Assembly (NCBI RefSeq): GCF_018143015.1
Contig: NC_054748.1
Coordinates: forward strand, 14,932,967-14,996,966
Reading direction: 5' to 3'
DNA length: 64,000 bases
Source of the DNA: Lytechinus variegatus
Taxonomy: Eukaryota > Echinodermata > Echinoidea > Temnopleuroida > Toxopneustidae
The position numbers and the translations under genes are program-made. The notes beneath the pieces are model-generated. The model saw only the letters and a list, made by a program, of their open reading frames with translations. It had not been told where the DNA came from and ran no database searches. Positions 35,700-46,923 of this stretch are shown here, piece by piece; within the stretch, counting starts at the first letter, position 1, and each line of letters begins with the position of its first letter.

Positions 35700-36761
35700 C
35701 GTGAACAATGTCGTGGACCTCTTTGTCGTAGTTATGTATTTAATGCTCCTAGTGGGATAAATTTGAATTTTAGTTTTTAAGCCTAAGTACGTAATATTGT
35801 GTTCTTATTATTCATCTAGGCACAATGAAATACATTATCTTGCTTGTAAGATTAGAACTCCAGTCTTAAAAAAAATCAGCTTTTAGCAGTAGATCGGGAA
35901 GAATGTGGATTTTTTTTTATTTCATTTATTTAATTTCAAAATATTTACTAAGTTTACTCATAATGTAGAAATCGGCTTTAAGAATACAGACATAATATCA
36001 TAAAATTGACAAACAAAATATATTTTAGAGGATAATATGACTTTTGATTTGTGAATATGTAGGAGACCACTGGAAACCAAAGTTTTTATATCGTGGGCTC
36101 CTCAATATTAGAATTTTTATGTTATCAGTTAAAAATAAAAAAACATGATTGCCAACATCCAGAAGACATGAAAATTACCATTAAGGTAACGAAAATCTAA
36201 TATTCATTTATGCTCAACCCTAATTCGAACTGATAGTCTTGATGCAGTGGCCCTTTTTTTTCTTTGTATCCTATATCCCCCACACAAATTTCAAACGATA
36301 CTCTTTCAACCTCCTTAAAATATCATATGGTACCGCAGACTCACCAACCTACCAATCATTTTTTTCTACTCAGGATTATGATAATAATAATAATGATAAC
36401 GTTTTATTTACCCAGGTCGAGTGTAGGATCTTATTTACTGGATGCAAACCAGACAGTGTATTTAGAGTATTCAAAACTGGTTTTATTTTTTTAAATCACT
36501 GACATATGTTCAAATTTACCAAAATTCTGTACTACCTTTCCACATAATCTAAATCCTTTATTAAAAAATTGTAATATCATACCTAATTTACCTTATTCAC
36601 TACAAACCAGCACGCCCACAGACACACGAACGCACGTACATTTGAATTTCGTCCTAAATCAATGACATATAAACTCAAGGTTTATAAGTAATTATATATA
36701 TATAAATGTGTGTGAAGCTATACATGTACAACAGCTTTGGCAACTCTTTTATTTTAAATAT

Positions 36762-37452
36762 TGTGTAAAGAAATGGATGAAGAGAACAATGGTAGGCGTA
36801 GCTTAAATCAAGGTTCCCCAGAGCTATCTATCCCGGCAGAGACATTTTATCGGCATCGCCAATTTTTCCAAAGGGTAGATAGCTCTGGCCAGGGAACCTT
36901 GATTTAAAGGGGAAGTTCACCCTGACAAAAAGTTTATAGTAAAAATAGCAGAAAAAATAGTAAAAAATATTGCCGAAGGTTTGAGAAAAATTCATGAAAT
37001 AATTAAAAAGTTATTAGAATTTCAATTATTTGATTTGTGACGTCATATGCGAGCAGCATTCCTACATAGCGAATGGTAAAAAATCAATGAAATGTCATTT
37101 TCTCAGAAAATTGAAAATGGTTTTCACTGTAACTTTTGTATATCAATAGACAAATCATTTCACACCCGATCATGAAAAGAAAAGAAAATTAAGTCATCAG
37201 GAACCATACAAAATTTGAAATTCATACATTTTATATTACATAACACATGGGGCAGCTGCTCGTTTATGACGTCACAAATCCAAAATTATGAAGTCTAATA
37301 ACTTTCTTACTCTTTAACGGATTTTCCTCAAACCTTCACCAATATTTTTTACTATTTTTTCTGCTATTTTTACAACAAAGTTTTCTTGAGGGTGAAGTTC
37401 TCCTTATTTAAGCTACACCTACCATTGTTCTCTTCATCCATTTCTTTACACA
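36762..37452. mobile_element. Nested inverted-repeat complex, unit 2 leader intron
   Basis: The outer arms 36762-36807 and 37407-37452 are 46-bp inverted repeats with one mismatch (TGTGTAAAGAAATGGATGAA ... ; AATGGTAGG/CCTACCATT). Inside lies a short hairpin (AAGGTTCCCCAGAGCTATCT near 36.81 kb against AGATAGCTCTGG, about 36.88 kb) and then a MITE (36906-37405) with GGGGAAGTTCACCCT/AGGGTGAAGTTCTCC ends. Not in unit 1. Confidence 0.75.
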
Positions 37453-37630
37453 CTATATATATATATATGTATATATATATACACATGTATATATTAAGAA
37501 ATTATATTGAACCAAACCCGACCTTCTCATAATATATTCAGGAATTATTTGCCGTAAACAAACTTCAATACAATATCATCTTCCCTGTATTCCATTATAT
37601 ATATTCCCTGTATTCCATCATATATATATA

Positions 37631-37681
<51 letters not shown>

Positions 37682-37795
37682 GTATATATTAAGAAATTAT
37701 ATTGAACCAAACCCGACCTTCTCATTATAATATATTCAGGAATTATTTGCCGTAAACAAACTTCAATACAATATCATCTTCCCTGTATTCCATTT
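37453..37795. repeat. (TA)n microsatellite with a ~195-bp tandem duplication
   Basis: The block beginning ATATATTAAGAAATTATATT and running through GAATTATTTGCCGTAAACAA occurs at about 37.49 and again at 37.69 kb, separated by a pure TA run (37.62-37.67). Confidence 0.85.
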
Positions 37796-38096
37796 ATTTC
37801 AAGATTCCATCTTAATTACTGACAAAAATCTACATTTGAATAATTGTTTATGATTGTGAGCATTTATTTCAACAGTGTTAAAAAGAGCTGCAAATCAAAT
37901 AGTTATAAGGAAAAGCAGAAACATACAAAATAATGCAACATCCACATTACCACCAAGATTCACACACACACACCGCCCCTCACACACGCACACACACACA
38001 CACAAACGCACGCACTCTCACACATAACACTCCCCCCATAAAAAAATGAATAAATGAATAAAAGATGAATAAATAAATAAATAAACATCTTTTTTC

Positions 38097-38695
38097 TTAA
38101 AGGAGGATATGAAACCTTTGGAACACGATAGCTTGTTAGAAAGCAGAAAATCAAAGAAACAGATCAACGAAAGTTTGAGAAAAATCGGACAAATGATGAG
38201 AAAGTTATGATCATTTGAATATTGCAATCACTAAAGCTATGTAGTTGCTCATATTGGCAATCATGCAACAAAGATGTGTGATGTCACTTTTAAACAATTC
38301 TCCTCATTACTGTAGTACTATTTCACTTAAACTGCCTCTTTATCACACCTATCGGTAGATCATGTGTTCTTTCTATAGGAGTGCATGTAATACAGATTTT
38401 TAAACAATACATCACGGATAAACAGTTGCATCACCATAAAAAAAAGCAAAAAGAGACATTATGGGGGTATTTTATAGTCCATCAAAGGGAAAGTTGTTCA
38501 CATGTGACATCACACATCCTTGTTGCATTGCCAATGGGACTGGGATGATCTTCATATCATCAGTGATTGCAATATTCAAATGCTCATAACTTTCTCATTA
38601 TTTGTCCGATTTTTCTCAAACTTTTTTGTTCTTATTCTTTGATATTTCTGTTTCGACAGAAGCCCAATTGTTCCGGAGGTTTCATTTCCCTTTAA
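38097..38695. mobile_element. TTAA-flanked MITE, second copy
   Basis: TTAA target duplication, ends AGGAGGATATGAAACCT and AGGTTTCATTTCCCT. It lies at the promoter-proximal end of the leader intron of collagen-like B and is absent from unit 1. Confidence 0.75.
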
Positions 38696-38773
38696 GCCCT
38701 CCCTTCATCTTCTCCTCACCTCTCCCCTTATACAGAAAAATAATGCGACTTGGAAAAAAGGTCAATTTCTTAC

Positions 38774-38990
38774 CCTCTTTCGCTTTTTGTCTCTCACTCT
38801 GTCCCTGGTCGACTCGTTTCTTTGAAATCCGATTTGCTATCTGGTTTGTTAGGAGTGATGTGATTGAATATAACAGTAAAGAAAGCGCAAGTACGGTAAA
38901 GTTTACTGTATCGTGTTTGTTAAATTCCTATTGGTTAAGAGGAGGACTATGCCCCGCCCACCGCTGGAGAGTACAGCCAATCAATGCCAG
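38774..38990 (-). promoter_or_regulatory. Probable promoter and non-coding first exon of collagen-like copy B
   Basis: Same module as at 19.9-20.1 kb: CCAAT on plus at 38977-38981, GC box at 38951-38959, ATTGG at 38930-38934, and a conserved donor GAGG|GTAAGA with exon end at 38774. The whole stretch 38.69-39.15 kb aligns with 19.80-20.25 kb with few changes. The intron to the coding exon (about 3.0 kb) is twice that of copy A, expanded by a nested inverted-repeat element and AT-rich microsatellite. Confidence 0.5.
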
Positions 38991-40277
38991 CGGCTGTTTC
39001 CTTATGATGACCGTGCCTTCATTGCTGACGACTTGGGCTTGTCTCCCATGAATACATTGTGGGGGAAAGAATTAACAAAAGACCCCTTTTTGTTGTGGAT
39101 CACATCTCACATGTATCAAGAGCATCGATTTGACAAAGGGTGCCCATAAATCTGTCACTGGCTAATTTATGGACATTTTAATCAGAATACACAAAATTCA
39201 TTTTCACTGTAGAGAAATAGTAGAAGTCCAATTTTCTGCATGTGGGTTTTTATTAGACGAAGTATCGAATGTAAATAGGATTCCATAAAATGTTTGACTG
39301 AAATTTTACTCAAAGTGCTAATTTATGCAAAGTTTTGTTCTAATTATATGCAAAAATGCAGATGTAATCAAATATCTAGTAAACATTTCTAAATGGGTTA
39401 ATTTCTTTGCTAATTCATCACTTTTAAATACATTTTTTGAATAAAATTTCATGAAATTGCTGACTGAGAAGCTACCTATATGCATATTGTATCAGAATTG
39501 CATTATGCAGGAAACTCACAAATCGGTATACAGAATTTAATCGAAAGCCTTTTTTGCGCTTCTGCCTCTTTTTTATCATTGACCTAGAGGTCCATATGTT
39601 TTATATAGTCAAAAGTGCATAAGATATGGTCTGTTTATTTCAGCAACGTTTTTAATATCACCTCATTTTTGTTAGTATTCAGGTTCGTGATGTAGAATAG
39701 GTAAAGAAGATACTATAGAAATGAAATTTAAGAGCGTTTTATAAGGAAATACCAAAAAAGAGTCCTCAAAATGGATCATCTTTTTTAACAAACCTTTTAC
39801 TGTAGAAAGAAAGCCAATGATTATACTTAAAATTTCGGTCTCATGAGGACAACCCCCCAACAACGTCCCTCCCCTCGCCACTGGCCTTAAGACGTGGAAA
39901 TTATTTCATCACCAAGAAAGAATGAGAAAAGAAAGCCACGTTAAGAGTCACTGAGAAACATATTTCTTAATAGGGCTAAAGACATCATCACAGTAAAAAG
40001 AAATAGAAAGAATAAAAAGTTGCCTACACTTTCCAGGTGTTAAGCAACCTTTAAGGATTCCATCAAGTTTCGAAATATATTTCCACAGTGGGAATAAAGC
40101 AAAGTTGAGGGAAGTTTACTTAATATTTTAAAACCCCCATGAACAGAGCTTCATTTCAATACAACCTTTTGTGTTCGGATCATTACCCGAATGTTATTGT
40201 TATTCGCATGAATGCCGACAGTAATGCTGCTTTGAAATTCAAAAACTTACTATTATGTTGAAAAATAATATAGTAAA

Positions 40278-40555
40278 ATAATACATGATTTGTATCGCGC
40301 ACGTATCCACGCTCCTGTCACGCTGGCACGCTCCTATATTACCCTCGGATAAGCTAGTCTACAGATTCCGAAGCTCACAGCTTTTTTATAAACTACTTCC
40401 TGCCGGTACCAATTTACCTTATCACCTGGGTTGAGTGCAGCACAATGTGGGTAAATTTCTTGCTGAAGGAAAAAACGTCATGGCTGCAATGTGTATCGAA
40501 TCCACAACCCCGCGTGTCTTAACCACTAGACCACGATTCCCCACATTATTGTGTT
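40278..40555 (-). mobile_element. tRNA-headed SINE, unit 2
   Basis: Orthologous to 21430-21720 with a short deletion within the tRNA-like head (between ACAACCCC and GCGTGTCTT). Confidence 0.65.
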
Positions 40556-41064
40556 CTAGATATTGACATAATGAATGATGCATCAGTTAACATATTTAAA
40601 ATTAATTTTCCCCTCCACAGTGATTATAGTAAAACACATTGCCCCATGACAAATCAAATCTTTTGCAGTAAAATATGATACTAAAATATAATGCGGAAAA
40701 ATATATATTGAACTGCGGCTGATATTGTAATTAACAACTTCAGAAACGAACAGTAAACAAAGGAACGATAATGAACATAATTATGTTGTACATGGGATAA
40801 GAACTGAGCATATCTCTCCATGGAAACAAGGGTTATGATTGAAACCATTTCCTTGTAAACTTAGTCATTTAAGGACGTTCCACAGTTAAAATGAAATCCA
40901 TGTCATTTTCACCAAATTCTGCAGAGAAAGTTACTATGTATTATGAAAATGCAAAAGAATAATACAGGTTCATGTGCTTATTTTTTTTCTACGGGTCTTC
41001 AAAGTCGGCCACCTTGGATTTGACCTGATGATGACATTATATTGCAAAATAGATTCTACACACC

Positions 41065-41178
41065 CAGTGGCGGACCGTGACCCCGAGGAGACAAAGCATT
41101 GGAGGGGCACTGTATTGTTTGTGAACAATGCTGTGCCCCTCCAATGCTTTGTCTTCTCCGGGTCACGGTCCGCCAATG
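41065..41178. mobile_element. 114-bp fold-back hAT MITE with perfect 8-bp target duplication
   Basis: Almost wholly palindromic: CAGTGGCGGACCGTGACCC ... GGGTCACGGTCCGCC with inner arms GCATTGGAGGGGCAC/GTGCCCCTCCAATGC around a ~20-base loop. Flanks TACACACC at 41057-41064 and 41179-41186. Confidence 0.9.
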
Positions 41179-42689
41179 TACACACCCCAAAACCCCTGAA
41201 CAGAGTTATTACTCGTCATTATGGGGCAAGGGGATAAAACTAAGTCAATTTTTCAAGGTGGCATCTGGCGGCCATCTTGGATTTGACCTGAAGATGACCT
41301 TATATTGCAAAAATGATAAAGGAAATTGATTCTTGCTGTGGTTTACGGTAGTGTTATAGAAACAGTGGATAGAAGAAGAGAAGAAGTGGATAGGCGAGAA
41401 AGTGGAGATTTGAGAGTAGAGTATTCTTTCTTGAAAATAGCCTGAAAAGGACTGTAAACCAGAAGGAATGTTGAGTGAGAACAGCTTGAGTAGTAGAGCT
41501 GATGAGGAGATGCTGGCTTGAGTCGGCGAGTAGAAATGATGAGTAGTAGAGAGACTCGACGTTTCGGACAGGTTGACTGTTCGTCTCCTGAAGACGGAAT
41601 GGGTGTGGGAAGAAAAAAAATGCATAGGCAAGAGGGCTTATACTAATCAGTCGGGTCGCGTGCGCGTGCGAAATACAAGAGAATGTATAGCTAATGCATG
41701 GTACTGCAACTGAGTACTTAGTAAAGGGATATTTCAGGTGAAACCAAAATATGTAAGCTTACAAAATCTGTAGAGCCATGCAACAGTCCTATACGATAAC
41801 ATTGTTTATCGTCAATATTGCATAATATACACTTCCACTTATAGACCCAGACCATATATAGCTAAAAGTGAAATTGATAATTGGGAAATATACAAGTTAC
41901 ATAGCACAACAATGTCAGATTTTTATATGCAGATTCATCGTTAAGGTTTGTACGTATTAGAAAAAAAGCTTGTTAATTTCCAGATTGTAATTTCGATTTT
42001 TTTTTTCAATTAAAAGAAGAAAATGGCACCCACAATATTCAGTACTATAATGGATGGAAATCTACAACTGCCCTCTTCTTTTTATTTTCTGCGTTTTTTC
42101 TTTGTTCGCCACTCATGGGCCTAAATTGCTAGGTCGGGAAAGTTGTTACACATAATCTGAATGCAGATAGAACTGGAGAGTTGCGCCAAAAATAAGCAGG
42201 AAATAAAATATGGCAAGAACTCGTCCGGAACTGATTTCACCAATCCACATTGCAGGAAAATGATATTTTGTGCTGAGGTGAAAAAAATCAAATGCGTTAT
42301 CCTAAAAGCAAGAAAGTTACTAAATTTTCTGTGTAAAAATTGAGGGAATCATATGCTTCTAATTTAGTACTACATGCATGCATGGCCTTGAGCCCGCTGA
42401 AAAGTAAGAGAGTTTATTTTCGAAGCCTATAGTTGCAGCTAAAGGTAGCACCCCCTGGAAATCAGATTGTATAAGCTAAAATGCAACAATGTTATCAAAT
42501 CCATCTTCATTTTCGAGCGAAAACCTTTTCTTTTCTTTCTTTTTTTTTGCTTGTCATTTTTCCGACCCAAATCACCTTCATTTTGGAGTGAAAACTTATT
42601 GTTCTTCTTTTGCAGACAAGCACCCTACCTCTTCAAAAATCGTTCCCAGGGTCCTGACAAAGCACAGGTTTTAGGTAACAATTAGGGGT

Positions 42690-42880
42690 TCCCATAAAAT
42701 TATTTTCCCACAGTTGGTAAAAAGCAAAACGAGGAAAGTTTACTTAATATTATCAAACCCCATGAAGAGAGATTCAATTAAAACAACCTTTATGTGTTCG
42801 GAAGTTACCCGAATGTTCTATATTCGCACGAATGCCGACGATAATGTTGCTTTGAAGCTAAAGAATTCTTTGTTGAAGAT
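42690..42880. repeat. Partial extra copy of the duplicated unit
   Basis: This stretch aligns with 21.23-21.41 kb and 40.07-40.26 kb (shared runs: GAGGAAAGTTTACT, AACAACCTTTATGTGTTCGG-like, ACCCGAATGTT, GAATGCCGACGATAATG). It is more diverged than the two main copies are from each other and is isolated from the rest of the unit. Confidence 0.6.
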
Positions 42881-43131
42881 TTGAAATCTTATTATAGTAT
42901 AGAAATGGTTTATTGATAATATGATTGGCAGCAAGAGGCTGAAACATGCATGTTTACATTGCATAAAAACATATTGGATCAATCTTGTACTGAATAGAGA
43001 CTCAGGATACGATCATTGTCTTCAATCTAATCAGTCCAGTGATCAAGAAACACCGTCTCGGCCGTCAGATTGTAAATCGCGGTCTATCTCGAAAATCGCC
43101 GTTCTGAGAAAAAAAAATTGACTTTAAAGCA

Positions 43132-43740
43132 CAAGTCCACTTCAACAGAAAGTAGACGTGAACAAAAAGAGAAAAAATCCAACAAGCATAACTGTAAATT
43201 TCATCAAAATCGGATGTAAAATAAGAACGTTATGACATTTTAAAATTTCGCTCAATTTCACAAAACAGTTATGCACATCCTGGTCAGTATGCAAATGAGG
43301 AGATTGATGATGTCATCCACTAACTTTTTTTGGTATTTTATTTCATGAAATATGAAATATTCTAGTTTTCATCTCATTGTCTAAGGGAAATCGGATCTCC
43401 CTGAACATGTGGAATTAAATACGGGTCAGTCAAGTTGGTGCTTATAATCATGATAATAGTGCCAAATCTGAAAAAAAATAAAATATTGTAGAATTCAAAC
43501 AATAAAAAAATAAAAGAAATAGTGAGTGAGGGACATCATCGATTGTCTTATTTGCATGTCACTGAGTTGTGCATGCATGTCACTCCCGGATGTCACTGTT
43601 TTGTGAAAAATAAGCGAAACTTTAAAACGTCACAACTTTCTTATTTTACATCTGATTTTGATCAACTTTTCAGCGTTATGCTAGTTTTATTTTCTCTTTT
43701 ATTCAAACCAATATTTTTCTTGGGTGGACTTGACCTTTCA
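43132..43740. mobile_element. MITE of the 'AAGTCCAC' family
   Basis: Ends AGCACAAGTCCACTTCAACA and TTGGGTGGACTTGACCTTT. Full-length relative of 21742-22349. Confidence 0.7.
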
Positions 43741-43907
43741 AGTTTAGAGGTTTGGGCATTTTATTGGTTGGGGGTGAGGTGGTAATGCAGATCTAGCAAT
43801 GGGACAAGAAGAAGCATATTAAACATTATAATAACTGAATAATTGTGTGCTTAATCATGTTAATTGTGGTTTCAATTATGAAATAAATGAGATCTTTATG
43901 CAGAGAC

Positions 43908-44048
43908 CCGTTACAGTAAGAGTTGCGTTTTCAACGCAAGTCAAAAAATCAATTGCAAGTCCCAAATTTTCGCGCTGATTGGTTGAAAATCAAGTTGCGC
44001 ATGATTTTTAGAATTGCGTTTGATTGCAACTCTTTCTGCAACGGGCCC
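43908..44048. mobile_element. MITE with CCCGTTACAGTAAGAGTTGC ends
   Basis: Inverted ends CCCGTTACAGTAAGAGTTGC and GCAACTCTTTCTGCAACGGG, about 140 bp, with AAAATCAAGTTGCGC in the centre. Confidence 0.7.
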
Positions 44049-45693
44049 CAGATAGACCACAGTATACACTGATACTATACACATCAAAGATTATCATGGT
44101 CTATCTTCTAGTTAGTCTATTTTACCGTCTTATGTCATGGTTTACAATTTTTAAAAGTGTTTTAACGTCCAAGATTCTGCACACTCAGTAGACAAGTTAA
44201 TACTTGATTATTGTAACAATCATATTTAAGCCAGCATTTAGGTTCCAATTTATATCGAGTAATGAAAAGTGCTCTTTTTGCGTTAATACATATATTTTAT
44301 AAATGTAAAATTCACAATATTAAATTTTCCGATTCTCAACCCTAATTTGCTCGCTGATGCAATTTTGCACATTCGTATAATTTTTTTATCCTCTACATAA
44401 ATATGAAAAAGCTTATAAATTACAGTACTGAGTTTTTGGAAAACATCTCTCATGTCTAAGTATCAATGGTGCAATATCTCCATTCAAAGAAAAGAGCAAT
44501 GACACATGCAGTTGTCATTATCATTCCCTCAAAATTAATTCAGCGTTCAAAGAGTTAAAGACTTACAATGGAAGCAGTGGCGTACCGTGGGTCACAGCAT
44601 GGGGGGGGGGGCACTATCAAAAATTTTGAGTCACCTATGGTGAACGCGCAAAGCGCGCTCAGTTGCTAGGTATGCTGACCTAATGGAGACATTTTAAGGA
44701 CAGTGTCATTAAACGGATATGTATGTCACTGTTCACGTAATGCGAGCGCGAAGCGCGAGCTGAAATTTTTTATATTCAGACCTAAAAAGGGACATTATAT
44801 AAGCAATTTTTTTAAATCATGATATGTACCTGTCTTGCTAAACAAACAATGCGAGCGCGAAGCGCGAGCTGAAACTTTGTATATATTGACCCCAAAAAGA
44901 CATTTTAAGGACTATATTTTAGGAATCTATTCAGATAATACATATCTCACCATCTAATGCGAGTGCCAAGCGTTTGCTGATTTTGTTAGAATCATATGCA
45001 CTAAACGCATAAAGCATTTGTAGTCATTGTAATCATGATTAACATGTGCATCTCACTAATCAAATATTGCGAGCGCGAAGCGCGAGCTGAAAATTTAGGA
45101 AATTCAGAGCTGAAGAGGGACGTTTTAAGGCTTGTTTGTAGGGATTCACGAATACCATACGTATCAGATGAAGCGAGCGCGAAGGGCGAGCTGAAATATT
45201 TGTATATATTGACCCGTGAAACATGGATATTTTAAGAACTATTTTTTAAAAGAATCCATGAAGAGTACACATATCTCACCATAGTTATCTAATGCGAGTG
45301 CCAAGCACATGCTGATTTTGATAGAATTACAACTAAAGACATACTTTTTGTAGTCATTGTAGTCATGATTATCATACGCATCTCACTTGTCAAATATTGC
45401 GAGCGCGAAGCGCGAGCTGAAAAATTAGGAAATTCACACCTGAAGAGGGGCATTCTAAGGCTTGTTTGTAGAAATTCACGTAGACCATACGCATATCAAT
45501 AACCAAATGATGCGAGCGCGCAAGCTGAAATTTTTGATATTCAGATCAGAAAAACTACATTTTAAGGATTTTAGCAAATCATGAAGAGCAGACATATCTC
45601 ACTAATCCACTAATGCGAACGTAAGCACGCCCGGGAAATGTTTTATATCAAGACCTTAAAATGATATGTCACTACGTACATAAAATGATAATT

Positions 45694-46923
45694 GGGACCT
45701 TTCGCAATCTTCACCGACGCTAATATTAGGGTCCCCTAACACAAATGTTAACGCTTAATCATACACTTGATTTTGAAGATTGATTGTACATTATAGTCAA
45801 TAGAATCAAACGTAGAAAACTGTTCTACAATCAATGCTAAGCTTTGTGTTACCGGGGGATTACAAGCAGTACAGATCTGCCTTTCGTGTGCAAAATCCTT
45901 TCCCGCGACACCCGCACCATATATATGTGCATGTATATTACGACTGATGGCTGGAGATATTCGAAATGCAGGACCTAAAATAAATTATGACATGGATAAG
46001 AAAGTGGTTTTTCAAAAAAATCGACTACATATTGAGAGAGGAAAAACTTACTGAATGAAGGATTAGATATAGATCATTACAGTCCATCGAATCGATATTG
46101 CATTTAATGTGGATTATTGGTGGATCACTGGCAATTGATTTCATGGGTTAGATTAACCTCTCCAGCCGAACATTTCATTTCGCTTGCGTTGATACACGTA
46201 TACGTACACAGCATGCAATACGTTTGACCAGGGACGTGTTGACCTCGCGGGTTTCTTTTGTTTCTTTTGTTTAACCCCTTCTACACAAACGATATGCCTC
46301 TAGCACACGATGTAATGGGCATTATGTTTTACTTTCCGCAGAAATGTGGATTAGATTCAAATTCCGGGGGGACCACTTCCATTGATGAGTGGATACCAGG
46401 CACGACCATGGGGTTTCGAACAGTACCCCGCTAAACAAGGGAAGCAATTAATTATTTTCCAGATTATGAAAATGCATCTCTTAACAAGTGTGAAACCCTA
46501 TATTGGATATGTATCCTTTTTTCAGCATTTTAAACATCGTTTTGACACCTTTAATTATAACGTTACATAGGTCTATACGTAATGTACTTGCCCACTCTGT
46601 CCCCTTTTACGCGTAGTCGCTCTTAGTATCCACTAATCAATGGAAGTGGGCCCCCCGGGCGGCCTCTCGAGCTCTAGGAGGAGTCAAATGTTGATTTGGA
46701 AAGTCGTCCTCAATCGGGTATATCGCTGTTACCATAGTAGCAACCAGAATTTTGCACACGAAACGCATATTGAACGTATCCGTCGCAGATGCGAAACGAA
46801 AAAAAAATCTCATGTCACACAATTTGCATTGCCGGCCAGAGTTTTACGACGGGCCCTAAAGTCTCTTCCAAAATCAACTACCGTTGTAAATTAGCGTCCG
46901 CGTCCTCAAACGAAAGGTCGGGA
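45694..46923. mobile_element. Nested element with GGGACCTTTCG ends
   Basis: GGGACCTTTCG at the left and CGAAAGGTCGG at the right; the truncated relative of the host element at 17.04 kb is continuous across this place. Possible ATAATT target duplication (45688-45693; 46924-46929). It contains a further inverted-repeat element at 46363-46661. Confidence 0.55.
46363..46661. mobile_element. ~300-bp inverted-repeat element, third level of nesting
   Basis: Arms CCACTTCCATTGATGAGTGG and CCACTAATCAATGGAAGTGG, both bordered by CCGGGGGG/CCCCCCGG. Confidence 0.6.

Larger units (their letters stand above)
25040..40885. repeat. Tandem segmental duplication, unit 2 (with collagen-like gene B)
   Basis: Second unit, same orientation as unit 1. 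It is about 2 kb longer, mainly because of a 3.1 kb LINE insertion (25986-29071), a nested inverted-repeat complex (36.76-37.45), a microsatellite (37.44-37.70) and a TTAA MITE (38.10-38.70). It lacks several insertions found in unit 1, so its sequence supplies empty-site controls. Confidence 0.85.
40890..44574. other. Gene-poor region right of the duplication
   Basis: Holds a fold-back hAT MITE (41065-41178) inside a repeat with CTTGGATTTGACCTG at both 41.01 and 41.28 kb, a GACGTTTCGGACAGGTTGAC/CCTGAAGACGG motif (41.55-41.6), a unit fragment (42.69-42.88), an 'AAGTCCAC' MITE (43132-43740) and a CCCGTT MITE (43908-44048). No exon-like sequence recognised. Confidence 0.55.

Noticed and set aside
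41245..41631. 128-codon minus-strand ORF
   Set aside because: Ser/Phe-rich low-complexity reading of a repeat area, no recognisable domain.
44640..45630. Spaced GCGAAGCGC repeats resembling a CRISPR array
   Set aside because: Spacers are related to each other, no cas-like genes, animal DNA, and the array is bounded by transposon ends with target duplications.
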